Below are positions 1-10,199 of a stretch of DNA of 64,000 nucleotides, piece after piece. Positions within the stretch are counted from its first letter, which is position 1, and each line of letters opens with the position of its first letter. The stretch is taken from contig CADCXA010000010.1 in NCBI GenBank assembly GCA_902806565.1, positions 186,001 through 250,000 on the forward strand, written 5' to 3'. The notes beneath the pieces are model-generated. The model was given only the letters and a program-made list of their open reading frames with translations. It ran no database searches and was not told where the DNA came from. The position numbers and the translations under genes were made by a program. The stretch comes from Hypoxylon rubiginosum (taxonomy: Eukaryota > Ascomycota > Sordariomycetes > Xylariales > Hypoxylaceae).

Positions 1-26
1 CCATTCGAACTTTACCATCCCTTTCC

Positions 27-1790
27 CTAGAAATTCTTCAACTGGCGATTGCCATTTTCCTTAGCTGTTGGAGTGTCATCGCGTCTATACTTACCAAAGT
101 TCCATTCACTGCTAGCCTGGGTGCTACCGTCGCTGCTAATGAAACTATCGAATGATGAAGCCAAGTTGGTACTCAGTTTAGGCGTAATATCGCTGGACGC
201 AAACCTAGGCTGTTCGGTCTTGACATGGGTTGGAATCGGTATCGATTTTGTACGCTTCGCCCTCGGCTCTTCGTCAGTTTCGGACTCTTCCTCACAACTA
301 CTGTCGCTGGTTGTTGGCTCTGGTTCATCTTGTCTCTGTGCAGCGAGGGCCTTCTCATAGAGCCGGCGGTAAGCACCGGGGCCGTCATCGTCAGATTCCG
401 AATCTGAATCCGAAGAGCCTTCCTCCGAAGCTGAGGGATAGTGTTCGCAATTATCTCCCGACTGCTGACCTCCCGACTCCGGGCCTCCCGACTGCTGGTC
501 TCTACCTCGTTTTTTCCCCTTCCCTTGATCATCTGTTTTTAGCATTCCTGCCCGTGGCTTGTATATCCCAGCCAAGGTCTCTGATGGCTTTTGCTTATAG
601 CGTCCATCCTCTTGGAGTTCTGCCAATAGTAAATTGAACTTCTGATTTTTCGTCGCCCTCTCGTCTTTAAGTAGCAGGGCCATCTTGTCATGCATCAGAC
701 TCCAGGCAAAACGTGCGAGTGCATATTGAGGGGGCGCTCTTAGGATAGGACGGCATTTGACATTGTGGTAGAGGTCCAAACATAACAGGTCTCCATCGAC
801 GGAAAGTCCTGGTGGGTTTAATACATGGATCCGCAATGTATACGACCCGTTCGGTTTGCCATCCTCATCTCTGTCTTCCTTTGGCACCGCGACCATGTGG
901 CTGTAATCGAATAGGTAATGGATGTCATTTCGGATCGCTATTCGATTCTCATTGTCATTAAGAGGGTCGTTCGTGTCCGAAAGTGAGGTTGCAAAGTTTC
1001 GCATGTGGTGGCTGTTGAACCAAGTCGAGCATGCTTTCGGTATAATATGGGCCATTCTGGTCCCAATCGGCGCTCCTGTAAAGCGACAGGTCTCAGTTGG
1101 GAAGTCATGACTGCTTATTGGTTCTTTCGGGTCCACCATAATCTCAGCAGCTGAGGCCCGCGGAAGTGCTCTCTCATCGTTCGAGGTTGGCTCGTTCAAG
1201 GTCGGCTCGTTCAAGGTCGGCTCATTCGAGGTCGGCTCGCTCGCGGTCGATTCGTCGTGTTCGCGCTTCAAGCCCACTGCCTTTTTCCATGGTAGAGGCA
1301 AAACGGCAGGCATTACCCACTGGTCAAAGTTTGGGCAAAAGGCATAGTTGTCTATCAATATTATTCTGTTAATAAACTTGAATAATTGTCACGACATTAT
1401 AGTGAGAAGATATTTGGTACTATCTGTTGGCTGGATCCACCAATAGTCACCGAACGGCAGGATCCCATGGTCAGGTATAGCAAATGGTTCGCCCTTGGGG
1501 GTTTTCGAGATGTAGAAATCATATTCGTCTCTGTGTGCCCGCAACACACTGGTGTTCTTCCCTACCGCCGGATGCCAGTGGTTACCAGTAATGGTAGTGC
1601 AGGCAGCATAAACTATTCCGTGGTCAACACCAGAGGTCGTGCCAAAGTAATCCGAAGAGTTGAAACTAAGTAATGGCTTCATTCCTGGGTATCCTGGATG
1701 GTATACATCGAGCTTGCGTCGTAGCCGCGTATGTAGATTGCGTGGCGGCAGCCTATGGACTAGGTAGTGTAATTTATCGATGTTGTTCAT
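27..1790 (-). CDS. HNH_2-family endonuclease-like protein, paralogue A
   Basis: Two exons, 1790-1421 and 1351-27, joined over a 69-bp phase-1 intron, give about 564 residues. Exon 1 carries an N-terminal domain shared by all five paralogues here (HPGY near residue 30, then an AC....GN.W block) that I do not recognise. Exon 2 starts with a PNFDQWV segment and holds an HNH_2-type core: CRFTG, AHIIPK (H225), an EN motif (N259) and NDIHYLFD (H268). All three HNH positions are present. A 15-bp tandem repeat (NEPT repeats) lies between the start of exon 2 and the core. The tail is acidic with a basic KRTK patch. A nuclear DNA or RNA nuclease role is inferred from the family only. The head-to-head neighbour is paralogue B. 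The closest relative here is D. The donor (GTACCA) is weaker than in the other copies, so the exon 1 end is less sure. Confidence 0.82.
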
Positions 1791-2072
1791 CTTCGAATAT
1801 ATAGACGCGATATATATAGACTTGAGTATATATAGATGATAGAAAGTTGTGCTTGTTATGGTGCAAGCGAGGCTGTGAGGATCTATCTACGTAGGCCCTT
1901 AGGTAGGCAATGAGTCACTTCAGAACCCGGAATATCAATGATCCGTTATTTGCTTATATATGTAAGCAAGTTATATGACGTATAGGTATTTCCCAACGTT
2001 GCCTTGATCTTTCACTTTTTGCTTCGGTATCTACTTTCTATCAACATACTTTCTATTAACATAGGATACAAA
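1791..2072. promoter_or_regulatory. Shared divergent promoter region between HNH paralogues A and B
   Basis: This 282-bp gap separates the start codons of two outward-transcribed paralogues. Its left part (about 1797-1840) contains three TATATAG motifs about 16 bp apart, which could serve as TATA elements for gene A. Toward B there is a pyrimidine-rich stretch (CTTTCTATTAACAT repeated twice) before the ATG. No experimental start site can be inferred. Confidence 0.4.
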
Positions 2073-3870
2073 ATGAATCTAAAAGAAAAATTCACGGCTA
2101 CCGCGCTCCCTGACAGTAATGACGGCATGCCTGACCGGATCCGAAAAGTCATTCATATTTTTCATCCCGAGTACGATCCACCATATATATTGATTACCTT
2201 ACGCGCTACCGACGATGGCAAGCTTTGTTATTCACTGCTTTATGAAGCCTGTACGATTATTACTGGGAATATCTGGAACGATACCGAAGGTGTACAGGGA
2301 CCGTACTTTTCTTCGTCTGCCGATCGAACTGCTTCTCGCCTGCCGGTACCTCAGGATGGTCTAATCGATGCCGGGACCTACTATTTTCACGTCCCTCGCG
2401 AAAGCCGCGTGGATGCGAGTCGTACGTTCGAATGTCATGATCAGCTTCAAGTATTGCATATACATATTCATATTAATTATTTTTATTGTAGCTGACGCAC
2501 CATATCCGGTGATTCCCTCTTGGGAGCACTGGCCCTTCCCTCACGGGAACGTACCTAAGCGATGGAGAGATACGTATGCCAATAACCCACCCAACCGCAC
2601 CGACTCCGGACTCGACCCCGACCGTAGCCGTTGCGCCCTTACATTGCAGTTGATAGGGCTGGAGAACGGTCATATCATGCCCGGAACCACGAATCCCTGG
2701 CTATTAGCCAATCAGATGCGCATACACCTTACAGAGGATTCGCCAGACGCTATTCACACTTCCTCCTCCAACCACATGTTCCTTCGCCGAGACTTTCATC
2801 ACGTCTGGGATGAGAATTATGCCGTCGTCTACCCAAAGCCAGACCCTAAGCAGGAGAACAAACTCTGTCTAGTGTCGCATATTCTTCAGCTGCCAACCAA
2901 GCATTACGATGCGAACACCGAGACACATGTGTTATTCCACAATCGTCCCCTCCACCCAATTCCCCACATTCCAATCGAACTCCTATTCGCTCGTTTCGCC
3001 TGGGCTTTATTCACCAGGAAGGTAATTAAGATGTTCAGTGATGATACTCCCCACCAAAAATATTCTGTCATCTTCCTTGAGCATAAGGGCCTCCACAACA
3101 GACAATTCGCACAGCAAATGGCAACGGCGAAACAACTCCCCAATCTTGGGGCAAAGGCCACTGGCACTAAGAAAGCTGGCCAGAAGCGCAACGCTGACGA
3201 AGTCTCGCGAGGTGCGGGCGAAGTTGAAGAAGAGGACGCGAGCGAAGCTGAAGAAGAGGACGCGAGCGAAGCTGAAGAAGAGGACGCGAGCGAAGCTGAA
3301 GAAGAGGGCGATACCGAGTATCCAGGTAGGCGCTTGGTTTATTCGACACGTACTGGGCGAATGGAGCCCAGTAGTGACGATGATCTTGAGTATCCTCCTC
3401 GGAAGTATCGCCGTAAGAGATTAGTGTTTTCAACGCGCACCGGGCAATTCGAACCCACCAGTGACGATGACAGCGGCAACAGCGAAGATGGCAATGACGA
3501 CGACGGCAGTGACGACGACAGCAGTCTCGACTCTTTCTTTTTCGGCGACTCGGATGGCGACTCCCGGCCTGGCCGGGAGGAAGAAGCCGAGCCCAGTCCT
3601 CCGTGCTTAGATATCAGAATCAAGCCCATGTCATCTTATCCGCCCGCCAATTCTAATCCTGTTCCGGAGTTATCCACATCTATACCCAGCTTAGCAGGTG
3701 GTAATGATCGAAATTTAAGTCATCGTGAGAATTATCCTATTTTAGCTACTCCTCGCATAGCCCCTACCAATGCCAGGTCCCCTACCAATGCCAAGTCCCC
3801 TACCAATGCCAATCCCAAGGTTAACCACAAAGTCGCTCCCAAGCGCGCCCGTAACAATCATATTCACTAA
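2073..3870 (+). CDS. HNH_2-family endonuclease-like protein, paralogue B
   Basis: Exons 2073-2421 and 2492-3870 flank a 70-bp phase-1 intron (GTACGT...TTGTAG) and encode about 575 residues. Exon 1 is 349 bp, the same length as in paralogue C, which supports the ATG at 2073 over an upstream in-frame one. The N-terminal domain shows HPEY, YEACTIITGNIW and TYYFHVP. The HNH-like core has GHIMP (H177), N210 and DFHHVWD (H219). The usual C..TG turn before the first His is changed to CALTL, so metal binding or folding may differ. The tail is very acidic. It contains a 24-bp minisatellite, two copies of a STRTG..EP.SDDD module, and a short (R/K)SPTNA repeat near the end. No stops or frameshifts are visible. 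Target and function are unknown. Confidence 0.85.
3220..3309 (+). repeat. 24-bp coding minisatellite in HNH gene B
   Basis: Three full 24-bp units (3220-3243, 3244-3267, 3268-3291) plus a partial fourth encode EEEDASEA repeats in the acidic tail. Units are identical except for one base in the first, so copy number probably varies between strains. Confidence 0.9.
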
Positions 3871-4386
3871 GAGGTTCAATTTCTTTTAATGTCTTATTTA
3901 TGAAAGGTTAGGTTTCCTTTGGTATATTATGGTCAAAAAGGTTGGATTTCCTTTCGTATGTCACTCCTTCACACGTACGATTCATGATATTTCTTAGGCA
4001 GGCGTTTCTATGAGGATAATACTTTATGGGCAAGTTTATTGTTTTATTTCATAGTATCTTAAGGGATTGGCCTTAAGGACTATCGGACGTGTTGCATCTC
4101 CCATTGAGGGCCCATGGCCTTGGTTTCGAACCAAGCTACCGCACGCCGTATTATAATTCTCAGGTTCTCCTTAAGCGCTGCTAGGCAGCCGATAAGGTTT
4201 CACCAATTCAGTCTCTCCGGGCTCAATATCTAGCGGCCTTGTCTGGCTTGCCTAGCTTGCTCCCTTCGTCCTTGCTGTCGTAAATCTTATGGTATAATAC
4301 CACTGCTTATCTAAGTTGGTTTTCTGGTAACTCCCGCTTTTACGCGCCTGTTGCCCTAAGAAAAACCTAAAATCTGCTTGTGCAGT
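3871..4386. other. Intergenic, downstream of gene B; possible SINE body
   Basis: No gene is seen. Two diverged copies of a roughly 30-bp unit (AGGTT.G.TTTCCTTT.GTAT) occur at about 3905-3960. From about 4075 the sequence may be the body of a minus-strand SINE whose tRNA-like head is at 4387-4473. A second B-box-like motif (GGTTCGAAACC on minus) lies near 4110-4125. Confidence 0.35.
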
Positions 4387-4473
4387 TTGCCAGGGCGGGA
4401 TTCGAACCCACTACCCCTTGGTTTGCACATACCAAGAGGCCAGCCAGGTGCTTAACCACTGCACCACCTAGGA
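4387..4473 (-). tRNA. tRNA-like sequence, probably pseudo-tRNA or SINE head
   Basis: Read on minus, the 87 nt show a near-complete acceptor stem (6 of 7 pairs, TCCTAGG with CCTGGCA), a D arm (GTGC/GCAC around AGTGGTTAA) and a T arm (GTGGG-TTCGAAT-CCCGC), so A- and B-box promoters are present. The anticodon arm cannot be folded normally. Instead the middle forms an 8-bp hairpin (CCTCTTGG/CCAAGGGG) with a 10-nt loop. A functional tRNA is therefore unlikely. A tRNA-derived SINE or pseudogene fits better, and no isotype is assigned. Confidence 0.45.
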
Positions 4474-4633
4474 TAATACTTTATAAGATGCACACACATG
4501 AATAAGGGAAAAACGGTTCAATAGATTAATTTATTATTCTATATATCGCTTATAAAGCTAAGAGCGCCCAATTAAATAATCCCTACTCATTTAAAGCTTA
4601 TTCCCAACGCCGGCTAGCTCCGCAGCCGCAACT

Positions 4634-4787
4634 TGTTAGATTCAAGGGTTAATTGAATTAGGTCTGAATCTTCTGATTAGGAAGCGTGTAATCTCTGTAT
4701 TGTTGTTGTGTGTAAAATCCTGATTTACGAGCCCACTTGGTGAGGGTCTATTCATTCCCAGCCACCGGCTAATCCTCGGATCTAACA
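4634..4787. repeat. LTR-like repeat, possible solo LTR
   Basis: The 154-bp segment begins TGTTAGA and ends TCTAACA, the usual TG...CA ends of a fungal Copia LTR. A diverged, 3'-shortened copy with the same start and the same GGTGAGGGT block lies at about 6785-6910. No 5-bp target duplication is visible around it, so orientation and family are uncertain. Confidence 0.45.
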
Positions 4788-4914
4788 GTTTTCCTGCCAG
4801 AATTTAAAATCGGCTGATATCCCCGCTGATTAGGTAACCATCCCACACTGTCCAATGTGTGGTTATCTCAGCCACCACAGCCATTCTATTAGTGCAGCCA
4901 CCCTAAAAACTACT

Positions 4915-5150
4915 AGTAAATACTAGGTACAATAGAACCTAATCTACCGTAATGTACACGCTGCCACACACAATGGCCTCACGGTGCGGTCGGCCCCCGT
5001 GGGGTGTCGTGGATTAGGTGTAGCTATTTGCAGCTCTAAGATAGGCCCCTTTATTCTTAGCCCCTTTATCCCAGCCCCCGGAGCTTGGTAGCTCTTTACG
5101 CAATGACATAGTTGCTCCCCTATCGCATGGTTAAGCTCGTGACAAGCAGC
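4915..5150 (-). repeat. Dispersed repeat, copy 1 (inverted relative to the copies at 6.6 and 21.2 kb)
   Basis: The minus strand at about 4915-5040 matches the plus strand at about 6597-6720; both contain CCGCACCGTGAGGCCATTG and a GTGTACATTACGGTAGATTA-like block. The minus strand at about 5060-5150 matches plus 21185-21260 (AACCATGCG, AACTATGT, AAGAGCTA). This shows an unclassified interspersed repeat with at least three partial copies. Confidence 0.55.
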
Positions 5151-6596
5151 CACTTGCCTAGTCTAACCTGACGTGCGATGACCGTGTCTACGGTGAATCG
5201 TAATTCGTCTCTCTCTCTAGAGAGAAATGCGAGGAGGAGGCACTTAAGGGGCGTATTATTACAAAAACAAGAACACCTAGAGGCCGCTAGTACCTAATCC
5301 ATACTGAATTAAGGATCTAGAACGACACGGTAATTCTAAGAAGAGGCCGTGATTTTCATCAAGGCCTAGTTCTATCTACACATGTCGTCCTGTTTGACGC
5401 GTGCGTCTAATCCGGCTCCCTAGGCGAGAACAAGACAGCGACGTGTGCAGTATCTTCTGTTCATCTGGGATACTTGCGCTGGGGGGGCGTGGGTGTGTTC
5501 AACCCGCGCAAGTATCCGCACAAGCCACGAAGGAAGCTCTTCCAGCACAACAGGGATAAATCAGGGTACAGGGACATGTAGGTACCTAATGTACTTCGTA
5601 TCTATGTTATCAGAATCCTCCCGGTTGCCAACCAAGGTGAACAGGGGCCCATACGTAGTCACAAGCCTCATCGCACAAATACGGTTTAGCTTAGCACCTA
5701 CCATTAAGGACTTTATCATGCTGTTATATAGGTGATCGTCTCGGCGGAGAGAATCAACTAGCCAATGAAACGTCGAGAGGCAGGCAAGACGTCGTAAGTG
5801 GTACGGCTACCTGTGTACCTAATAGCTTCAGCACCATCTAGCTATCATAGGGGATGTGTTGCCTGTCTAAGTGTTCGTGTAGGATGCGCATCTAGAGGCT
5901 TCGAGGCCAGGCTAATCAAAGTCCCGAGAGTGTTAGGTACATCTATTGAACGTATTAATAGGAGTCCTACTATGTATAGCGGAAGTGAACGTGGAGCCGA
6001 GTTAGGTAGGCTATCATGCTTCATGTTCCATTAGGCATCCCAGAGCGTGGAGGTTTGCATCTCAGCACATATTTGAGAGCTGCCAGAATTTCCAACCCCT
6101 CATCCACGGTGCCATAACCCATGACCAAAGGGGGTACAACAGCTGTGGGCATCCGAGAAGTTTTGCTTTTTTCGGCTTTTATAGCCTATCCACTAGGTAG
6201 GTTAGCGTCTCAGTGGAGGAGCGAGAGGAAGTAATCTGTCGAACGCCACGATGTCACACGCACCGAACTTTGCATCGAGGGCTGCGCCAGTCCCAGCGCA
6301 CTTCTAACGGGCCGAGATTTGCGTGTCAATTTCACCCGAAGATTGCCGCTCTGCTGCATCCGAGGTGCGCGTTCACGTTGACGTCCTATTATAATTAGTT
6401 TACATAAAGGGGCTACAATAAGCGACTATTAGAACTGTGGCGGCCCACGAAACGGGCTTTTCGTTCGGTAATATGTATTAGTTATTATCGAAGAAAATTT
6501 TTGACATGATTGACTATATGGACGGTGACATCTAATAAATCAGGTTTGGGAGTGAAACTGGTCAGGGGCCGGCTTCTTCATCGCGGTGATGCTCCA
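5151..6596. other. Gene-free interval with one short palindromic element
   Basis: Reading frames here are short, unrelated to recognised families and without splice support. A small inverted-repeat element is at 5468-5517. Nothing else was identified. Confidence 0.5.
5468..5517. repeat. 50-bp inverted-repeat element, copy 1
   Basis: Perfect 12-bp inverted ends (GGATACTTGCGC and its complement) enclose a G-rich centre with CGTGGGTGTGTTCAACCC. Related copies are at 43856-43900 and, inverted, at 50233-50281. Confidence 0.6.
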
Positions 6597-6730
6597 AAAT
6601 CAGAGCTGCAAATAACCCCACGACACCCCACGGAGCCCATGCCCTACTTACTCATCCACCGCACCGTGAGGCCATTGTGTGTGTGGCAGCGTGTACATTA
6701 CGGTAGATTAGATGTGGTTGGCTAAGTGTG
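6597..6730 (+). repeat. Dispersed repeat, copy 2
   Basis: This is the inverted counterpart of 4915-5040, with the same CACGACACCCCACGG and GTGAGGCCATTGTGTGTG blocks. It is followed at 6785 by the truncated LTR-like repeat that resembles 4634-4787. Confidence 0.5.
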
Positions 6731-6784
6731 GAGTGGGATCTCAGTTTGACAGTTCTATTATTAGTGCTATATTAACAGTATAGC

Positions 6785-6910
6785 TGTTAGATTCAAGGGT
6801 CACTTAATAATAGGTCTGATTCATGTGCTTAGGAAGGTTATATCGTATATTGTGTTCTTGTTCTTGTGTCCTTACTAGCCCGCGTGGTGAGGGTTTCTAC
6901 ATTCCCACGC
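6785..6910. repeat. Truncated LTR-like repeat related to 4634-4787
   Basis: It starts TGTTAGATTCAAGGG and keeps the AGGTCTGA.TC and GTGGTGAGGGT blocks of the 4.6-kb copy, but it lacks the TCTAACA end. From 6911 to 7578 no gene is seen; this stretch is upstream of the aminotransferase and may hold its promoter. Confidence 0.4.
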
Positions 6911-7578
6911 AACACCAAAAATAATATCTTGATACTATTTTAGGTAGGTTGAATGGTCGGTTCAAAAATTGAGGTGTTGTCCTGCTTTTAATATACCCTT
7001 AATACATGGGTGTATAAGCACCACTCCGTAGGGCCTCGATCCGTGTACCCTTTAGTGTGGTGAGTGTGGTTGCTTGCAGCTCCGGGGCTTAGGAACAATG
7101 GGGGAATATCTCCTATCCTATCTCCTTATTGAGGTACTAACAAATAGTACCAAAACCCTACCGAATCGTAAAGGTCGGGACCCTTATACCTAATTCTTAC
7201 GTCAAGCCGGAAAACAACTGACAAGTCAGATATAATGAATCACCAGTATGCAAGAAGACGGGAAAGGTCAATTTAAATACTACACTCAACCTTCAACGAT
7301 GTCCAATCAGTAAGCTGAGGCTTCCTCGGTGGAAGCTGATTTGCTCAGAGGTAATGTATTATTGTTCCATTTGTAGTAGGAAGCTGCATATGACGAGCTA
7401 CCCCAACGTGCCGACGCAGCACCGGAACAGAGTCTGCTTCACTTACAAGTAGTCCGAGGTATCCGAACTGGTTGCTCTGAATAGGTCTACTCACGCATAT
7501 TCTACCTACTAAAATATACCCTTCCCTTCCCTGGATACCACCAGGCCCTTTTCTCTCTCCAGTGGATGCCTCTGATCA

Positions 7579-9028
7579 ATGACGTCGTCTTGGGAACTGG
7601 CTTCAATGGCAAATATCAAAATGGAAGACAGTAGAACAGCACAAAGAGGAGATAGTAGCTACATACATTTAGTTGACGGCAGCAAGGTTCTCGACGCTAG
7701 TGGAGGCGCGGGTGTGTCTTGTATTGGCTACAGGCACAGCGAAGAAGTAGCTGATGCTATAAGGGAACAAGCCTACCAATTACCTTATGTCCCACACGGA
7801 ATTATTGACAACAAGCCTGCAACGGAGCTGTCTAACATGCTACGAGCTAGTTCGAATGGTCAGTTTGCCGAGGTATATATTCTTTGTTCTGGTAGGTTCA
7901 GTCTAACGGTCTTTCGACAAGGATTTGCTAATGGGTCCAACTGAAGGCTCCGAAGCAATGGAAGGTGCAATAAAATTGGCCCACGAGTATTTCGTGTGGC
8001 AAGGTGAGCCACAGCGAAATGGATACATCGCTCGCCAACAGTCATACCATGGCAGTACGACTGGTTCACTCGGATTAGGTGGACACCTACAACGCAGACA
8101 GCACTTTGAATCGCTTTTATCTCCCAATGTCTACCATATCCCAGCATGTAACCCTTACCGGCAGCGTGGCCTGAAGGAAACCGATGCCGAATTCGTCTCT
8201 CGCAGAGCAGATGAGTTAGAGCAAGCGTTCTGCACACATGGACCTAAGACTATAGCAGCTTTTGTTGCCGAGCCAGTGGTTGGAGCAGCGTTAGGCTGTG
8301 TGCCCCCAGTTCCTGGATATTTCAAAGCCATGAAGGCTATCTGCGACAAGTATGGCGCTCTTCTCATCCTGGACGAGGTGATGTGTGGTATGGGTAGGAC
8401 AGGCACATTTCACGCTTGGGAGCAAGAGGAAGTCGTTCCAGACATACAGGCGATTGGGAAAGGATTGGCCGGAGGGTATCAGCCTGTGTCTGCAATACTG
8501 GTCAACCGAAAGATTGTTGACATCATGAAGAAGAAAGGTGTGACCTTTACGCACGGCCATACGTTCCAAGATCACGCAGTTGGTTGCGCTGCTGCTCTAA
8601 AGGTACAAGAAATCATCCACAGGACCGATCTGCTCTCCAACGTGCGTAAGCAAGGCCAGTATCTCGAGATAGTTCTCAAGAAAAACTTGCAGGGTCATCG
8701 GAATGTGGGGGATATTAGGGGAAGAGGTCTGTTCTTTGCGATTGAGTTTGTTCAAGATCGAGAGCAGAAGGAACCGTTCGATTGTCGATTTAATGTCGCC
8801 GATCGGATCTTGCAAACTGCAATAAAACCACCACACAATCTCCTCGTCTATCCGGGTCGGGGGTGTGCTGGAAATGGTAAGGGAGATCATATAATGATCA
8901 TGCCTGCGTACAATACTACTGAGGATGTCATTGATGAGATTGCAAAGAGACTGGCAGCTGTGATACAGCAAGTATTTAGAGAGCTGGACGACGAAATCAG
9001 GATATCAGGCAGTGGTACCACAATGTAG
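7579..9028 (+). CDS. Class III PLP-dependent aminotransferase
   Basis: Exons 7579-7891 and 7947-9028 are joined over a 55-bp intron (GTAGGT...GCTAATG...AAG). The junction rebuilds the family's CSGSEAMEGAIKLA block, which fixes the splice. The product is 464 residues, normal for fold-type I class III enzymes (omega-amino-acid or ornithine-like transaminases). The PLP signature is clear: LILDEVMCGMGRTG with Asp247 for the pyridine nitrogen, and AIGKGLAGGYQP with Lys276 for the internal aldimine. FTHGHTFQDHAVGCAAAL and RGRGLFFAIEF are also typical. The enzyme likely moves an amino group from an omega-amino donor to an oxo-acid; the substrate cannot be read. No targeting peptide is obvious. It stands alone between repeats, with no biosynthetic partners, and has no lesions. 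Confidence 0.9.
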
Positions 9029-9792
9029 GAACTTCCTGGAGAGGCGCGATTCATAAAGTTTACCCAGCAGCACGTTGAAATTGACAGGGACGGTATTAAT
9101 AAAACTAGCACATGGCCGGATATGCGGATATGGCGTAGAATTCTTCTAAACTTGATGCTACCTTGACCGTTGAAATGCAAACGAAACAAGAAAAAATGGC
9201 ATATTAGACCTGAGCTTAGTGTCGCAGACGCCTGTATGCTACTTGATAACGTCAAAACACTTCTGGTAGGATATACCTGAGACTGTTCTTAGGGTGCAGA
9301 ACGTAGATATTGTAGGCGGCCGATACGATAGGATGTGTGCTGTCGTCTCAAATGATTTAGGAGCTAGGCGAATTAGCTAGCTTCAACCTCAACAAGTAAG
9401 TTCTTAGTGCGGAAGCGCGTCTGCATCACAGCCCAATAGGCTTAATAAGTTATCAGGCGTTACGTCAAGAATTGAAGCTGTGCCGCCTGACCTGATGAAA
9501 ATCCGGATGGAAGAGGGTTCTTTAGGCAGGTTGCTATCTAAATATATTAGGAGATAGCTTTCACCAAAGGCTGGAACAGGCAGCCAAAGGCAGTGTAAGT
9601 ATGTAGTTTGCAAGTAGTCCGTATCGACCTTAAGAAAATGTCCTTCATGTCGCCAATTCGCAGCCGCGAAACCCAGATTCAACTATTTCTCAATTAAAAA
9701 ATGATGCTAGGCGACTAGGTAGGTATGTACATACCTGTAGCCCCCACTACATGTGAGTCTTAGGTGGGTGGTTAGCAGGTAGGAGGTACCAT
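9029..9792. other. Intergenic between aminotransferase and transposon end
   Basis: No supported gene was found. A 92-codon minus-strand frame (9404-9682) has no recognisable motif. A 16-bp sequence at 9715-9730 is repeated exactly just outside the right transposon end (19368-19383), but this AGGTAGGTA type of sequence is common in the window. Confidence 0.4.
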
Positions 9793-9819
9793 GCCGGGAA
9801 TGGGGGGGTTTTGAAAACG
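9793..9819 (+). repeat. Left terminal inverted repeat of the 9.6-kb element
   Basis: It starts GCCGGGAATGG with seven G in a row, then TTTTGAAAACG. It pairs with 19342-19368. A weaker match continues for about another 100 bp inward. Confidence 0.65.
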
Positions 9820-10199
9820 GGGTTTTTACCGAAAACGCGCGCAATTTATCGCGACGATAGAAATGAGACCTTACCGTTTTCGTAGGGAAACCCATTTTCC
9901 GATAACCAACACTTTTTTTTTTTTTTTTGAAGCTATTCGCAGTTTTTTTTATTAGAAAGCTACTTTAATTTTATTACTAGACCCTTGTTACTTTATTTCG
10001 TAATTAATCCTACTAAATAAAAAAACCATATACCTAACTTAAGAAAACCTAACTGAAGAAATTAACCAAGTTATAAAAAACCACATCCTCTGATCAAACA
10101 TCTCGAAATGAATACTTAATGAGAAATAGAATAAATTAGCTAGTAATAATGTCTTGACAGATAGGTCACTTACAAGAACACCAAGCCTTTTAAAAGACT

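Noticed and set aside
1166..1372. Open frame with SRSARSR repeats on plus
   Set aside because: It is the antisense of the NEPT repeat in HNH gene A.
9404..9682. 92-codon minus-strand frame
   Set aside because: No motif, splice or neighbour support; likely chance.
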